From contig PNJY01000009.1 of assembly GCA_013822125.1 (NCBI GenBank), positions 1 through 43,525 of the forward strand: DNA of 43,525 nucleotides. Direction: 5' to 3'. Source of the DNA: Erythrobacter sp. (GTDB lineage Bacteria; Pseudomonadota; Alphaproteobacteria; Sphingomonadales; Sphingomonadaceae). Made by a program: the position numbers and the translations under genes. Positions 43,214-43,525 of the stretch are shown here, in pieces. Within the stretch, counting starts at the first letter, position 1, and every line of letters begins with the position of its first letter. The notes below the pieces were generated by a model. It had not been told where the DNA came from, made no database searches, and saw nothing but the letters and a program-made list of their open reading frames with translations.

Positions 43214-43525
43214 AGCGGCGAAACCGTGTAGATTTCTTCAGGCCGGTACCCCAGTCCGGCCGCCATGCGGATCGCCACCAGCAGCACGATTCCCGCCAGC
43301 ACCAGCCGCAGGATTTCGGGCCGCGCCTTGAGTGCGATCTGCGTGCCGAATTGCGCACCCATGACCGATCCCAACAGCAGCAGCCCGGCCAGCACCAGAT
43401 CGATCGCCTTGGTGGTCAGCGCGTGCATCATGGTCGTTACCATGGTCACGAACAGGATCTGGAACAGCGATGTGCCAACCACCACGTTAGCGCTCATACC
43501 CAGAATGTAGAGCATCGCGGGCACC
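43210..43525 (-). CDS. TauE/SafE family sulfite exporter-like permease (5' end outside window)
   Basis: About 105 C-terminal residues are visible; the gene runs off the right edge of the window. Hydrophobic helices and the MSANVVVGTSLFQILFV segment, followed by LLLLGSVMGAQFGTQIALK and LRLVLAGIVLLVAIRMAAG, match the second half of TauE/SafE permeases, which move sulfite, sulfoacetate or related anions. Its stop overlaps the TIGR02186 start (ATGA), so it is the upstream gene of that pair. Confidence 0.88.
   Translation of the reverse strand, partial: VPAMLYILGMSANVVVGTSLFQILFVTMVTTMMHALTTKAIDLVLAGLLLLGSVMGAQFGTQIALKARPEILRLVLAGIVLLVAIRMAAGLGYRPEEIYTVSPL

Overview
The window looks like chromosomal DNA from a high-GC alphaproteobacterium, most likely of the order Sphingomonadales (Erythrobacteraceae/Sphingomonadaceae type). 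This is inferred from gene content: a contiguous Entner-Doudoroff operon zwf-edd-glk-eda, the ybgF-tilS pair, an RcdA-type DUF1465 protein, DUF465 proteins, and a TIGR02186-TauE pair. No 16S gene or other marker is present to confirm it. Genes are tightly packed: 43 are annotated, no gene-free stretch exceeds about 210 bases, and many neighbours are translationally coupled (ATGA/TGATG overlaps). I see no tRNA, rRNA, CRISPR, transposase or prophage.

Layout. (1) 1-6.4 kb: a glutathione S-transferase cut by the window edge, a CPBP membrane protease, a DUF1203-ada pair (alkylation repair), an exported trypsin-like protease followed by exported MsrB and MsrA (envelope methionine-sulfoxide repair), and an orphan xanthine-dehydrogenase-type [2Fe-2S] subunit. 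(2) 6.5-15.3 kb: one chemosensory locus, cheA-cheW-cheY-cheB-cheR, then a membrane GGDEF-EAL protein, then a chemoreceptor. The GGDEF-EAL and receptor genes overlap, which ties chemosensing to cyclic-di-GMP. (3) 15.4-19.4 kb: serS-surE, a DUF1761 membrane protein, and rimO. (4) 19.5-27.1 kb: zwf-edd-glk-eda followed, with another ATGA overlap, by a protein of the phosphoenolpyruvate carboxylase fold whose signature loops are strongly altered. (5) 27.3-32.6 kb, minus strand: ptsP (nitrogen PTS enzyme I), a RodZ-like protein, ybgF/cpoB and tilS; tilS appears to start at a rare AUU codon. (6) 32.7-36.3 kb: two divergent DUF465 genes (one only 51 codons), a DUF1465/RcdA-like gene, glpK and a metallo-beta-lactamase-fold hydrolase. 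(7) 36.4-43.5 kb: a membrane protein of unknown function, nadA, a short accessory patch (unknown membrane-anchored protein plus a BrnT-type toxin and XRE antitoxin with a palindromic upstream site), an EamA exporter, an Old Yellow Enzyme, a divergent CitE-like protein, and a TIGR02186-TauE/SafE pair running off the right edge.

Best candidates for something undescribed: the PEPC-like protein co-translated with the Entner-Doudoroff operon, the chemosensory/c-di-GMP operon with its two-CheW, pseudo-receiver CheA, and the exported protease-MsrB-MsrA module.
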